Shown: positions 45,475 through 54,555 of the stretch, piece after piece
Numbering within the stretch: position 1 is the stretch's first letter
Layout: each line of letters begins with the position of its first letter
NCBI RefSeq assembly: GCF_000473045.1
Contig: NZ_AXAY01000035.1
Location: 37,063 to 101,062 of the forward strand
Source: Bradyrhizobium sp. WSM3983
GTDB taxonomy: Bacteria; Pseudomonadota; Alphaproteobacteria; Rhizobiales; Xanthobacteraceae
Length of the DNA: 64,000 nt
Direction of reading: 5' to 3'
Notes under the pieces: model-generated
Told to the model about the DNA's origin: nothing
Database searches by the model: none
The model's input: only the letters and a program-made list of their open reading frames with translations
Position numbers and translations under genes: made by a program

Positions 45475-46399
45475 AATGAAATGTGGTGCTTGACCGGCGA
45501 ATCCAAAAATGGCGCGCAGGGTATTGCGACGCCTCGTAAGCCCGTCGCTAGGAAACCTACAGCGTACCCTGCGGTATTCGAGGTGAGAAAGAGAGAAGCG
45601 TACGCATTGTGACATGCGAGGAGAATTTGCACGGCCGCCTCTTGTCTGAAAGGGTTGAGGACTTTCAGAATCTGACCCTCAGACTAGAGGCGTTCCGATG
45701 GCTCGGGCCAGCCCTGTCCTCCGACGCACGATCGAGAAGGCGCCTGTCCGCAATTTACCGCCGACGAGGCGGCGCCAATCAAGACGTCCGGGGTTCGTCT
45801 AGATGACGGGATGTGCTCACTCAGAGCCTGTAACAACCGCGTTACGGGCACCGGAAGGAACGCCTTGCGCCCCAGTCAACTACTAACCTTAGCAATTGAT
45901 CGTTTCGGCGCACATATGGCAATCGTGGCGGCATGACGCTGCGCATGTCATGCGTCGAGGAAATCGGAATGCAATTGAGGTCTGTGCGCGCGAACGAGCC
46001 TGATGGGCATGTTGACTGGCCGTCTGCAACGACAAGGGTTACTCCAAGCGCGATCGTTGTTTTATCACACAAAGGCATGATGGATGTTCGGTCGCGATTG
46101 CCGAGCAGGCGCGCGATGCCCTGCTTTCCGATCTCTGCGATCCCTCGAAGGAGAGGTCTTGCCGCGAGCAAGACGCTATGTGTGAGAAAATGCCGAAGCC
46201 GTATGGTGGAAGAGGCGGGGCGTTCCCGGTCGGCCAAGAATGCCAGGCTTCCGGGTCCGACCAACTTGGGCTGTTGGCGTCGAGCGTCTCGCTCCGCGAA
46301 GGGGTACCGACCGAGGACCGGCGATCTCTCGCGCCTTTGCGACGCTGCGGGTAATTCGGTACGAGCCAGCTTGCGCGGTGAGCATGGCCGGATTGAGCT
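45475..46399. other. Gene-poor stretch before the ABC transporter
   Basis: About 925 bases. Two long frames overlap on opposite strands (45842-46558 minus, 45933-46403 plus). Neither has a recognisable domain, and both look like chance frames. Confidence 0.45.
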
Positions 46400-48202
46400 A
46401 TGAGCGCCCCAGCTGATAAACGTCGGAGTGCGATGCGCGCGGTGATTCCGTTCGTCTTGCGTCGTTGGCTGCTCGAGCCCTACCGGGCCGCCATCGTGGT
46501 CATTGGCTTTGTTGGCGCAGCGGCGGTCGACCTGTTCATGCCCGTCTACTCCGGCCATCTCATCGACGCATTGACGTCAGGCCCTTACGACCAGGCGACG
46601 CGACGCGCGGTGCTGGTTGCCTTCGCAAGCATCGTCGCTCTCGGCTTGGCGTCGATCATCTTGCGCCTGGTCGGTCTGCAAGGGATCGTACCATTCACGC
46701 TCAAGACGATGTCGGACGTAGCGTGCGAGGCATTCATGCGCGTTCAGCGCTTCTCGACCGAGTGGCACGCCAACTCTTTCGCCGGCTCGACCGTGCGTGA
46801 TATCACGCGCGGCATGTGGGCTGTCGAACAGATCAACAACACCATCATGATGGTGCTGCTGCCCTCATTCAGCGTGCTGCTCGGCTCGATGATCCTGCTA
46901 GGGGTGCGCTGGACCTCGCTCGGCGTGGTGATCGCGCTGGGCGGGGTGCTCTACGTCGTGATGACCGCGCTGTTCTCGACGCGCTACATCACGCCTGCTG
47001 CCCGTGTCGCCAATGCCTGCGACTCAAAGATCGGCGGTACGCTCGCGGATGCGCTGACCTGCAATGCGGTGGTAAAATCGTTCGGCGCGGACGCGCGTGA
47101 GAATGCCCGGCTCGCCCGCGTCATCAACCGCTGGCGGGTGCGCGTGCGGCGGAGCTGGCTGCGCTACAATTGCAGCGCGATATCGCAGCACCTGCTGCTG
47201 CTGGGCCTGCGCACGTCGGTGATCGGGGTCTCGGTGCTGCTATGGATGTCGGGGTATGCCTCGCCCGGCGACGTCACTTATGTGTTGACAAGCTATTACG
47301 TCATCCACGCCTATTTGCGTGACGTCGGCATGCACATCAACATCCTGCAGCGGTCAGTCAACGATATGGAGGAGCTGGTTGCGATCCATGACGTACCGAA
47401 CGGGATCGAGGATGCACCGGATGCGGGGCCGATCCTGATCGAGGGCGGCGAGATCGCGTTCGACGACGTCACCTTCCACTATGGCGACCATTGCGCGCCA
47501 CTCTATGAGGGGTTGTCGGTCTGCATCCGCGCCGGCGAGCGCGTCGGCCTGGTCGGCCGCTCCGGCTCCGGCAAGACCACATTCGTCAAGCTGGTGCAAC
47601 GGCTCTACGACGTCTCTGGCGGCCGCGTGCTGATCGACGGACAGGATATCGCGCTAGTCACGCAGCAATCGCTGCGCAGCCAGATCGCGATCGTGCAGCA
47701 GGAGCCGATGCTGTTCCACCGCTCGCTTTCCGAGAACATCGCCTACGGCCAGCCCGGCGCCGGCCTGAAGGCAATCGAGCAGGCAGCGCGGCTTGCCAAC
47801 GCGCACGACTTCATCCTGCGCCTTCCCAAGGGCTACGGCACCCTGGTCGGCGAACGCGGCGTCAAGCTCTCTGGCGGCGAGCGGCAGCGCGTGGCGCTGG
47901 CGCGCGCGTTCCTGGCCAATGCGCCGGTGCTGATCCTGGACGAGGCGACCGCGAGCCTCGATTCGGAGTCGGAAGCGCTGATCCAGCAGGCAATGGAGCG
48001 CCTGATGAAGGGACGGACCTCGATCGTGATCGCGCACCGGCTGTCGACGGTGCGCGGCCTCGACCGTATCCTGGTGTTCGACCGCGGCCAGATCGTCGAG
48101 CAAGGCACGCATCTTACACTGACCAAGAGGCCCGGCGGAATCTATCGCGGCCTGTTCGAGAGACAGGTCACCGAGTTCAGCCATATCTCGCGGGCAGGCT
48201 AG
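46400..48202 (+). CDS. ABC exporter, fused permease and ATPase
   Basis: A 600-residue half-transporter. The N-terminal ~320 residues hold six predicted membrane spans (for example AAIVVIGFVGAAAVDLFMPV). The ATPase follows with Walker A GRSGSGKTT, Q-loop QQEP, signature LSGGERQR, Walker B VLILDEATA and switch IAHRLST. It is of the MsbA/lipid-peptide exporter class, and probably works as a homodimer in the inner membrane. An ATG at 46433 is an alternative start. The substrate is unknown; no partner gene is adjacent. Confidence 0.92.
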   Translation: MSAPADKRRSAMRAVIPFVLRRWLLEPYRAAIVVIGFVGAAAVDLFMPVYSGHLIDALTSGPYDQATRRAVLVAFASIVALGLASIILRLVGLQGIVPFTLKTMSDVACEAFMRVQRFSTEWHANSFAGSTVRDITRGMWAVEQINNTIMMVLLPSFSVLLGSMILLGVRWTSLGVVIALGGVLYVVMTALFSTRYITPAARVANACDSKIGGTLADALTCNAVVKSFGADARENARLARVINRWRVRVRRSWLRYNCSAISQHLLLLGLRTSVIGVSVLLWMSGYASPGDVTYVLTSYYVIHAYLRDVGMHINILQRSVNDMEELVAIHDVPNGIEDAPDAGPILIEGGEIAFDDVTFHYGDHCAPLYEGLSVCIRAGERVGLVGRSGSGKTTFVKLVQRLYDVSGGRVLIDGQDIALVTQQSLRSQIAIVQQEPMLFHRSLSENIAYGQPGAGLKAIEQAARLANAHDFILRLPKGYGTLVGERGVKLSGGERQRVALARAFLANAPVLILDEATASLDSESEALIQQAMERLMKGRTSIVIAHRLSTVRGLDRILVFDRGQIVEQGTHLTLTKRPGGIYRGLFERQVTEFSHISRAG

Positions 48203-48537
48203 CCGCAGGGATTATAGAATTGATATCTCAATGCGACGTCGCTGGCTTTGTTTAGCGGAACCGCAAAATCGCCGCGATGCTGGTATCGTGATCGTCTCGA
48301 GTTGAGCTTCACGAAACTCGCGTATTCGCGCAAAGACAGCTGTTTCGCCGATGTAAGGATAAACCCGGCTGCCTGAATCGTCGGGATGTGCTCCAGATCA
48401 GCGGTTTGGAGATGAAAGCGGCTCGCGATGGGACGCCCGCGGGCATGGCGAAACCGCTTGTCGAAGAATCTTCGCGGACGGGTGCTTGCCTGTATTGGGA
48501 GCGTGTTCAGTTTGGCAAGCGGCCGAGTGTTCTGGTG
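48199..48537 (-). pseudogene. Possible 3' fragment of a lost gene
   Basis: A minus-strand frame of 112 codons is open from a stop at 48538-48540 to a TAG overlapping the ABC exporter stop, with no ATG or GTG start near its 5' end. Its composition is protein-like (for example LEHIPTIQAAGFILTSAKQL and DVALRYQFYNPCG at the end). It may be the C-terminal remnant of a gene cut off by rearrangement. I do not recognise the family, and chance is possible. Confidence 0.3.
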
Positions 48538-48731
48538 TCAGAGCGGCGCGCGTAAGTCACTGGCGAACGCGCGGGCGGGAAGGCGATGCCCAGCCGAGAG
48601 CCAGGGCGATCATCGCAAGTCTCACCGGATTGATGACCCAGCTGAGTTTCGAACCCAGCCCACTTGCACGAAGCAACCCACCACGGCGGCGGTTGCTAGT
48701 GGTTGTCTTCCACAAATGTCGGCCGCATGAG

Positions 48732-50066
48732 TTAGTAGGGTGAGCGGTCGAGATAAGTGTCAAATGCCGCAGCGACAGCGCGAAGCAAGAAGCGGTGCTC
48801 CTGCCTCACGCGGATGAAGCCGCTTTCGATATCCACGACCCCGTCTTCGGCGAGCATCGGCAAGCGTTCAGCTGAATCGAGCAGGGGAACCGGATCAAAG
48901 CCAAAGGCCGCACAAATTGCCGGAACATCAGCCTCCAGGTCGCACATCAGCCGCTCGATGATCGCGGCCCGAACGCGGTCTTCGTTGCAGAGAGGATAGC
49001 CCTTTGACGTCGCCAGACGGCCAGCTCGGATGTCTCGCGTGTAGGAACCCGTTGCAACCTCGTTCAGCACATAGCCGTGGCCGACACGGCCGATGGCCGA
49101 GGCGCCGAGGCCGATAACGGTTTGACGCGTATCAGCCGAGTACCCCAACGAGTTACGTCGCAAGCGACCGGTTTTCTGCGCCAGCGTGAGTTCGTCGTCC
49201 GGCAAGGCGAAATGGTCGAGCCCGATTTGGCGGTAGCCGGCAGCAACCAGCGTGCCGGCCACGGCCGCAGCCTGTTCGGCACGGGCAAGCGTGTCCGGCA
49301 GCGCGGTCTCCTCGATCAGACGCTGATTTTTCTTGAAGGAGGGAACATGCGCGTAACCGAAGACTGCAAGGCGGTCGGGGCGCATCGCCACCGCCGTCTC
49401 GGCGGTCCGTATGCAGGACTGCACCGTCTGTTTTGGCAGACCATAAATGAGGTCGAAGTTGATGCGGGTTATTCCATTGCGGCTAAGAGCTTCGATGGCC
49501 GCCGCCGTTTCCGCTTCACTCTGGGTCCGGTTGATGGCTTTTTGAACGACCGGATCGAAGCTCTGCACACCTAGACTCGCGCGGTTGACGCCGGCTGCTC
49601 CGAGGGTTTCGGCCATTTCGACTGTGAACGTGCGAGGGTCAATCTCGACGGCGACCGCAGCTGATTGCCTGAAGCTAAACCGGCGGCGCAGGAATTCCAT
49701 CAGGGCCAGGAACTCGGCTGGCGCAATGAGGGTCGGCGTTCCGCCGCCGAAATGCACATCGCTCACGGGCAGCGCATCCGGCGCTTTCGCCGCCACCAGA
49801 TTGGTCTCCTCACGCAGTACCTCCAGATAGTTGAGGATCGGCGCATCCCGGCCAGTGCTGCTCCTCGGAAAGCCGCAATACCAGCAGATCGACCGGCAGA
49901 ACGGAACGTGGATATAGAGCGACACGGCCTCATCCGTCGGCAGGCGCTTCAGCCATTCCTCACAATCCCTGGCGCCGACCGCCGCCGAGAACTCCGGTAC
50001 GGTTGGATAGATGGTGTACCAAGGCAGGCGGGCATCGTAATGCCTTTTGAGGATGGAGGTCTGCAA
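48732..50066 (-). CDS. hemN: Oxygen-independent coproporphyrinogen III oxidase
   Basis: A 444-residue radical SAM enzyme that makes protoporphyrinogen IX without oxygen, needed for heme in low-oxygen nodules. The cluster site is Cys57-x3-Cys61-x2-Cys64 (PFCRSICWYCGF). The usual fourth Cys of the CxxxCxxCxC motif is Phe66; that Cys is not a cluster ligand in known structures. HFGGGTPTL and NFDLIYGLPKQT follow. No TTGAT-N4-ATCAA FixK/FNR box was found upstream. It is about 100 bases downstream of the YqeB-like gene on the same strand. Confidence 0.88.
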   Translation of the reverse strand: MQTSILKRHYDARLPWYTIYPTVPEFSAAVGARDCEEWLKRLPTDEAVSLYIHVPFCRSICWYCGFPRSSTGRDAPILNYLEVLREETNLVAAKAPDALPVSDVHFGGGTPTLIAPAEFLALMEFLRRRFSFRQSAAVAVEIDPRTFTVEMAETLGAAGVNRASLGVQSFDPVVQKAINRTQSEAETAAAIEALSRNGITRINFDLIYGLPKQTVQSCIRTAETAVAMRPDRLAVFGYAHVPSFKKNQRLIEETALPDTLARAEQAAAVAGTLVAAGYRQIGLDHFALPDDELTLAQKTGRLRRNSLGYSADTRQTVIGLGASAIGRVGHGYVLNEVATGSYTRDIRAGRLATSKGYPLCNEDRVRAAIIERLMCDLEADVPAICAAFGFDPVPLLDSAERLPMLAEDGVVDIESGFIRVRQEHRFLLRAVAAAFDTYLDRSPY

Positions 50067-50167
50067 CGTTCCTGCTCCATGCTAGCTCACCCGACCGTGC
50101 GGAGCGGATTTTTGGCCCTCTCCAAAAGGCAGAGTGACGCGTTTGAGGCGGCCGGTAGGGCGGCCTG

Positions 50168-51040
50168 TTACGCTTGTCCCGACATCTCCGCTTCAATGAC
50201 CAGGCCGAACCGCGGCGCCGAACCTCGAAGGACCGCACTTAACGTCGCGTTGGCGATTGCCCGACCGCGGTCGTCGATGCCGGTCCATTGCGCCAGTATG
50301 CCGCGCGGGTCGATCTCGAGCAGCTTGACCCCGGAAGGAACCTCGGTCCCGTCACGGATGATGCCGCGCAGTACCCCATTGCGCGGCGCCATGATGGGTA
50401 CGCCGGAGTGATGACCGAGCACGAGGTCCTTCTCGACATGCGTTCCAATTGCGATCGATGTTCGCCAGGTACCAACGAAGCTGGAATAGACAAAACGTTC
50501 CGCGCCGAGATCACCGAGCCGGCTCGCAATTCCGTCAGCCGCGTCCGTCCACCCGTCTCGCTGGACCAGGCCGATCCTGCCGGGCCGGGTTTCGATTGCG
50601 ACATCGCAGTTCGAGCTTCCGGAGAAGCCGGGGCCCAGACCTATTGTCAGTCCCGCGAGCCGCCGCAGGTCGGGCCTGATCCGGCGCTTCTGCAGACGCG
50701 CATCGATCAGCACATCGATACGGCGGATCGGCAGCAGGTCGACAAGGCCGAGACGGGAGACGATCACCCGTCTTCCTCGGCTAGCGTCCCCGCGTAGCAC
50801 CCTAAGCACCTGCATGGCCTCGTCGAGGCGCTCACCCACAATATCTTCGACCTGTGCGATCCCGGCGAACAGCGCGTCATGGAAAGCCATCCTGCGCCGG
50901 ATCACAGGCGGATCGGGATCGTGCGACAGCACCACGCAAGTTCCGCCGCGTGCAAGCTGGACGGCGATCGCGGATGCAATCTCATTGGTGCCGAGGATAA
51001 TCGCGAACAGTCGACCCTGGTGATCAGTTCCTGGAGACAT
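50168..51040 (-). CDS. YqeB-like molybdenum hydroxylase maturation protein
   Basis: A 290-residue protein of the EF2563/YqeB family linked to selenium-dependent molybdenum hydroxylases and XdhC-like maturation. It opens with a dinucleotide-binding-like segment (FAIILGTNEIASAIAVQLARGG). Later blocks are GLTIGLGPGFSGSSNCDVAIETRPG, LVLGHHSGVPIMAPRNGVLRGIIRDG and VPSGVKLLEIDPRG. Why such a protein lies among nif genes is unclear; molybdenum is the obvious link, but that is inference. It is upstream of hemN on the same strand. Confidence 0.8.
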   Translation of the reverse strand: MSPGTDHQGRLFAIILGTNEIASAIAVQLARGGTCVVLSHDPDPPVIRRRMAFHDALFAGIAQVEDIVGERLDEAMQVLRVLRGDASRGRRVIVSRLGLVDLLPIRRIDVLIDARLQKRRIRPDLRRLAGLTIGLGPGFSGSSNCDVAIETRPGRIGLVQRDGWTDAADGIASRLGDLGAERFVYSSFVGTWRTSIAIGTHVEKDLVLGHHSGVPIMAPRNGVLRGIIRDGTEVPSGVKLLEIDPRGILAQWTGIDDRGRAIANATLSAVLRGSAPRFGLVIEAEMSGQA

Positions 51041-51644
51041 TCAGACCTCGAAGCGAAGTGTCCTCGCTGCAGCAAACGCTGCCGGACAACCAGTTAGGCT
51101 GCGTGATTACGGTGAGACACGGGAGCAAGAGCCGCGCCAATCAACAGGCGCCTGAGCACTAGTATCGCGAATGACAGCAGGACCGTTCAGCGTGAGTTCT
51201 GTCCCAAAGCAAACGTATGGCTTGTTGCAGAGCCGCAGACCTGTTTGGAAAAGCACGTCCTGTAGAAGGCCCGAACGCATCCACGTTGCTCGTCGGTTCG
51301 AGCGCCCGCAGTGCGCCTAGGCGCATGAATTTCCATCTCGTGGTCGTTGACGAGGACGACAGCCGCAGGCTGTCGTCCATCCTTTGCGGTGTGCTGGGGT
51401 AAGCGTTTCTTTTCTAGGTTGGGATCCCCATCAATTCGGAGTGCGAGCCTGCAGTTCCTCGTCGCGACAGCATCTGGCTGATGCGTGGCTCGGAAGATTC
51501 GCATCGAGCGCCGCACGCGCGCTGCGTTGATGGCGCTGCAACGCGCGCGGCTCACGCTCATCACGGCGATGGAAATGGACGGCGACATCTGGTGGCGGTG
51601 CGACTCGTCGGGCAGGCCGTTTTGGCGAGATCCAAAGTCACTGC
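51041..51644. other. Gene-poor stretch
   Basis: About 600 bases. A GTG-started plus frame at 51485 (MARKIRIERRTRAALMALQRARL) is the most protein-like, but it runs into the minus-strand gene at 51645 and has no recognisable domain. Confidence 0.4.
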
Positions 51645-52235
51645 TCAGACCGGTCGGTTCTGGTTGCGATTCTTCACGGGCCCCATTCGCTTCAGCCCGA
51701 CTTCGTAAGGGATCTCCTCATAGGAGACATCGAGAGCCGTGGCTGCGTCGAGCAGGTAATCCAGCTTGCCGCCTGCATCGAATTTCTTGAAGTCGTTCTT
51801 GTCGAGCCCGGCCAGGTCCATCATCTCTTTCCAGACGGTCGATTCATCGCACGGGAGGATGTGAAAGGTGATGTCGCCGACCTTGGTCCGATATTTCGCC
51901 AGCAGATCTATATTGTTGCAGAACATGAAGTAGCGCCCGTCGGGCCGCAGCGCGCCGTCCAGAACGCTGCCGACGTCGTTGAGATAGGCCAATGAGTGCA
52001 GATAACCGGCCAGCACCGGGATCGTGCTTTCGCCGTCCTGCGCAACCGTCAAGACCTGCTCGATTGAATAATCCGGCGGCCGCTTCTCGTCCGCGAGCTG
52101 GGCCTGGAACTTTAACGCGATATCGCCACGAAAACCGAATCGGCCCGGCCTGGTCGTCTTGCTCTTGAGAACAGCGTTGAGAAGTCGTCCCTCCTTGTCC
52201 AGTCGGCCGAGTGCGGTGTTCTCGATTGCAGTCAT
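51645..52235 (-). CDS. Predicted NifA/RpoN-controlled protein of unknown function
   Basis: A 196-residue soluble protein starting MTAIENTALGRLDKEG. Typical parts are IEQVLTVAQDGESTIPVLAG, GRYFMFCNNIDLLAKYRTK and the acidic TVWKEMMDLAGLDKNDFKKF. I recognise no domain. GAGGA lies about nine bases before the ATG, and the frame upstream of it is not needed. The promoter 56 bases upstream matches the one before the 45113-45403 gene. It diverges from the iscA-nifUS operon across a shared control region. A role during nitrogen fixation is likely but undefined. Confidence 0.7.
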   Translation of the reverse strand: MTAIENTALGRLDKEGRLLNAVLKSKTTRPGRFGFRGDIALKFQAQLADEKRPPDYSIEQVLTVAQDGESTIPVLAGYLHSLAYLNDVGSVLDGALRPDGRYFMFCNNIDLLAKYRTKVGDITFHILPCDESTVWKEMMDLAGLDKNDFKKFDAGGKLDYLLDAATALDVSYEEIPYEVGLKRMGPVKNRNQNRPV

Positions 52236-52290
52236 GAAAAGTGTCCTCGATCTAAGCTCATCACCGGCCGTCGACCGGCACAACACGGAA

Positions 52291-52306
52291 TGCAAATTGC
52301 TTGCCG
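52291..52306 (-). promoter_or_regulatory. -24/-12 RpoN promoter, minus strand
   Basis: Reads CGGCAAGCAATTTGCA on the minus strand, identical to 45459-45474. It faces the unknown gene at 51645-52235. Confidence 0.75.
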
Positions 52307-52454
52307 ACCCCGGCACTGCGCTTCATCTCTGTAACCGCTGAAGAAACGCGACGAGCGCGCTTCAATCCGGAAGCAGCATGGTCGGAAAGCCGACACGGGT
52401 CGCAAAGCCAACAGGCGGGAAGCGAAAAGGCAGCCTTATCAGGCGCGTGTGCGC

Positions 52455-52470
52455 TGGCATGCGAATTGCC
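52455..52470 (+). promoter_or_regulatory. -24/-12 RpoN promoter of the iscA-nifUS operon
   Basis: TGGCATGCGAATTGCC has GG and GC ten bases apart. It shares the TGGCATGCG core with the nifB and nifV promoters. It lies 42 bases before the first gene. No perfect TGT-N10-ACA site was seen upstream. Confidence 0.8.
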
Positions 52471-52511
52471 AACTTGCAGTCAGCCGAGCCACGCAGGTGA
52501 AAGGGTGAGCC

Positions 52512-52826
52512 ATGATCAATTTGACAGATAACGCACTGAATGCGGTCAGGGGCGTGATCTCAACATCGGGAGCGAGCGGCTTGCGCATTACGGTTGAGTC
52601 CGGCGGCTGTGCCGGCTTCAAGTACATCATGGGCTTGGCCAATGAGACGAAATCCGACGATACCGTGATCGAGCGCGACGGGATCAAGTTGTTCGTTGAC
52701 AACGACAGCCACAAATATCTCGCCGGCACCACCATCGACTTCGTGCTGGCGCAGGAGGGCTCGGGATTTACCTTCGACAACCCGAACGCCAAGGCGAGCT
52801 GCTCGTGCGGCAAATCCTTCAGCTAG
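52512..52826 (+). CDS. HesB/IscA-like iron-sulfur carrier
   Basis: A 104-residue A-type carrier with the three conserved cysteines: Cys33 (SGGCAGFKY), Cys97 and Cys99 (SCSCG). It accepts clusters or iron and passes them to apoproteins. In nif clusters these are called IscA-Nif, HesB or IscN. It opens a nif-specific iron-sulfur operon with NifU-like and NifS proteins. Confidence 0.93.
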   Translation: MINLTDNALNAVRGVISTSGASGLRITVESGGCAGFKYIMGLANETKSDDTVIERDGIKLFVDNDSHKYLAGTTIDFVLAQEGSGFTFDNPNAKASCSCGKSFS

Positions 52827-52841
52827 AAAGAGATCACAAGC

Positions 52842-53132
52842 ATGCTGGCCGAAACCAAGCATCCAAAACAACTGCCCGCCGCCGAGGTGGACCGGGACCA
52901 AGTGATTCGCGCTGTGATCGAGGAGATCCGATCCAATCTGAAACGCGACGGTGGTGACTGTCAGCTGGTTGCGATCGACGGCACCAAGATCATGGTCAAG
53001 CTGACCGGGGCCTGCGTGCTCTGCAAGCTGTCAGCTGCGACGCTCGAGGGCATTCAGGCGCGGTTGATCGAAAAGCTCGGCGAATTCGTTCGCCTGATCC
53101 CGGTTGCCGGCGCCCCCACGGCGCCATATTGA
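52842..53132 (+). CDS. nifU: NifU C-terminal-domain protein
   Basis: A 96-residue protein matching only the C-terminal Nfu domain of NifU, with the cluster-binding CxxC in ACVLCKLS. The N-terminal IscU-like scaffold and the central [2Fe-2S] domain of full NifU are absent. It can carry a 4Fe-4S cluster between dimer subunits. The stop overlaps the TTG start proposed for nifS. Confidence 0.9.
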   Translation: MLAETKHPKQLPAAEVDRDQVIRAVIEEIRSNLKRDGGDCQLVAIDGTKIMVKLTGACVLCKLSAATLEGIQARLIEKLGEFVRLIPVAGAPTAPY

Positions 53133-54313
53133 GCAAGGCTTCAGTGGCGGTTTATCTCGACAACAATGCGACGACCCGAACGGACCCGTCGGTCGTGCAA
53201 GCCATGTTGCCGTTCTTCACTGAGCAGTTCGGCAATGCCTCGTCAGCCCATGCCTTTGGCAGGCAGGTCGCGGGCGCGATGCGGCAGGCACGCCGCAATG
53301 TCCAGGCGCTAGTTGGGGCTGCCCACGATGATGAGATCGTCTTCACCTCTGGCGCAACGGAATCCAACAATGCCGCCATTGCCTCGGCGATTGCGACGCA
53401 GGAGGGCCGGGACGAGATCGTCACCACCTCGGTCGAGCATCAGGCGATCCTGGCGCTGGTCGAACAGTTGGCCAAAGCCGGTGTCAAGGTTCATCTGATC
53501 GCGGTGGATTCGCGCGGCCGGCTCGACTGTGAGGCGTTTCGGTCGGCGCTTGGACCGCGTACGGCGATTGCATCGGTGATGTGGGCCAACAACGAGACCG
53601 GCACGATCTTCCCGGTGGAACGTCTGGCCGGATGGACGCGCGCCTGTGGCGCGCTGTTTCATACCGATGCCGTGCAGGCCGTCGGCAGGGTACCTATCGA
53701 CCTGAAGGTCAGCAATATCGACATGCTGTCGATGTCCGGACACAAGCTGCACGGACCCAAGGGGATCGGCGCGCTTTATTTGCGCAAGGGCACGAAATTC
53801 AGGCGGCTGATCTGGGGCGGAGGCCAGGAACGCCGTCGCCGCGGCGGAACTGAGAACGTTCCCAGCATCGTCGGCCTCGGAAAAGCGGCAGAGCTTGCTG
53901 CAGAGCGGCTCGACCGAGAGCCCGTTCGTGTTGCTGCGCTGCGCGATCGTCTGGAGCAGTCGATCTTGCAGAACGGTCACTGCAAGGTCCTTGGCGACCA
54001 CTGTAACCGACTGTGGAATACAGCCAATATCGCCTTCGAGCATCTTGAAGGCGAAGCGATCGTCCATCACCTCAATCGCGGCGGCATTGCCGCGTCGATC
54101 GGATCGGCCTGTAGCTCAGGCGCGATGGAGCCCTCGCATGTACTGCGCGCCATGCATGTGCCGGCGAGCAGCCTGCGCGGCGCGGTTCGCTTTTCCCTGT
54201 CCCATGAAACCACCGCTGAAGAGATCGACCAGGTCGTGCGCGCGCTGTCCGACATCCTGGCTCGTCTGCGTGGCATGTCCCTCGAGTTCGCTAATCCAGC
54301 CAGCAACGCGTAA
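53129..54313 (+). CDS. nifS: Cysteine desulfurase NifS
   Basis: A 394-residue PLP enzyme that mobilises sulfur from cysteine for nitrogenase clusters. It starts from TTG at 53129 (overlapping the nifU stop) or GTG at 53144. It has YLDNNATT, the PLP lysine Lys206 (SGHKLHGPKG) and the active Cys328 in SIGSACSSG. With the neighbouring carriers it forms the nif-dedicated cluster assembly line. Confidence 0.96.
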   Translation: MSKASVAVYLDNNATTRTDPSVVQAMLPFFTEQFGNASSAHAFGRQVAGAMRQARRNVQALVGAAHDDEIVFTSGATESNNAAIASAIATQEGRDEIVTTSVEHQAILALVEQLAKAGVKVHLIAVDSRGRLDCEAFRSALGPRTAIASVMWANNETGTIFPVERLAGWTRACGALFHTDAVQAVGRVPIDLKVSNIDMLSMSGHKLHGPKGIGALYLRKGTKFRRLIWGGGQERRRRGGTENVPSIVGLGKAAELAAERLDREPVRVAALRDRLEQSILQNGHCKVLGDHCNRLWNTANIAFEHLEGEAIVHHLNRGGIAASIGSACSSGAMEPSHVLRAMHVPASSLRGAVRFSLSHETTAEEIDQVVRALSDILARLRGMSLEFANPASNA

Positions 54314-54330
54314 TCCCTGGAGTTGATCTC

Positions 54331-54555
54331 ATGAAAATCATGATCCGCCGCTCTCCTGAGGCGGGCCTGTCGATTTACGTGCCGAAGAAGGATATTGAAG
54401 AGCAGATCGTCGAATCCGAGCACGAGACGCTGTGGGGCGGTTGGATCAGATTAACGAATGGATGGGTGCTGTATTTGCCCGAACTGGCGAGCGATACGCC
54501 GCTGCCGATCACGATCAATGCGAAAAGGCTTGGCGGGAACGGCGATGAACGATGA
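54331..54555 (+). CDS. nifT: NifT/FixU family protein
   Basis: A 74-residue NifT/FixU protein (MKIMIRRSPEAGLSIYVPKK, LWGGWIRLTNGWVLYLPE). Its function is not established in any organism; it is usually near nifK or nifB. Here it lies 17 bases after nifS, and its stop overlaps the start of the SIR2-like gene by four bases. Confidence 0.93.
   Translation: MKIMIRRSPEAGLSIYVPKKDIEEQIVESEHETLWGGWIRLTNGWVLYLPELASDTPLPITINAKRLGGNGDER

Noticed and set aside
45842..46558. Minus-strand frame of 238 codons and an opposing plus frame at 45933-46403
   Set aside because: They overlap each other and the start of the ABC exporter; both are Arg/Ser-rich and have no domain or ribosome-binding site.
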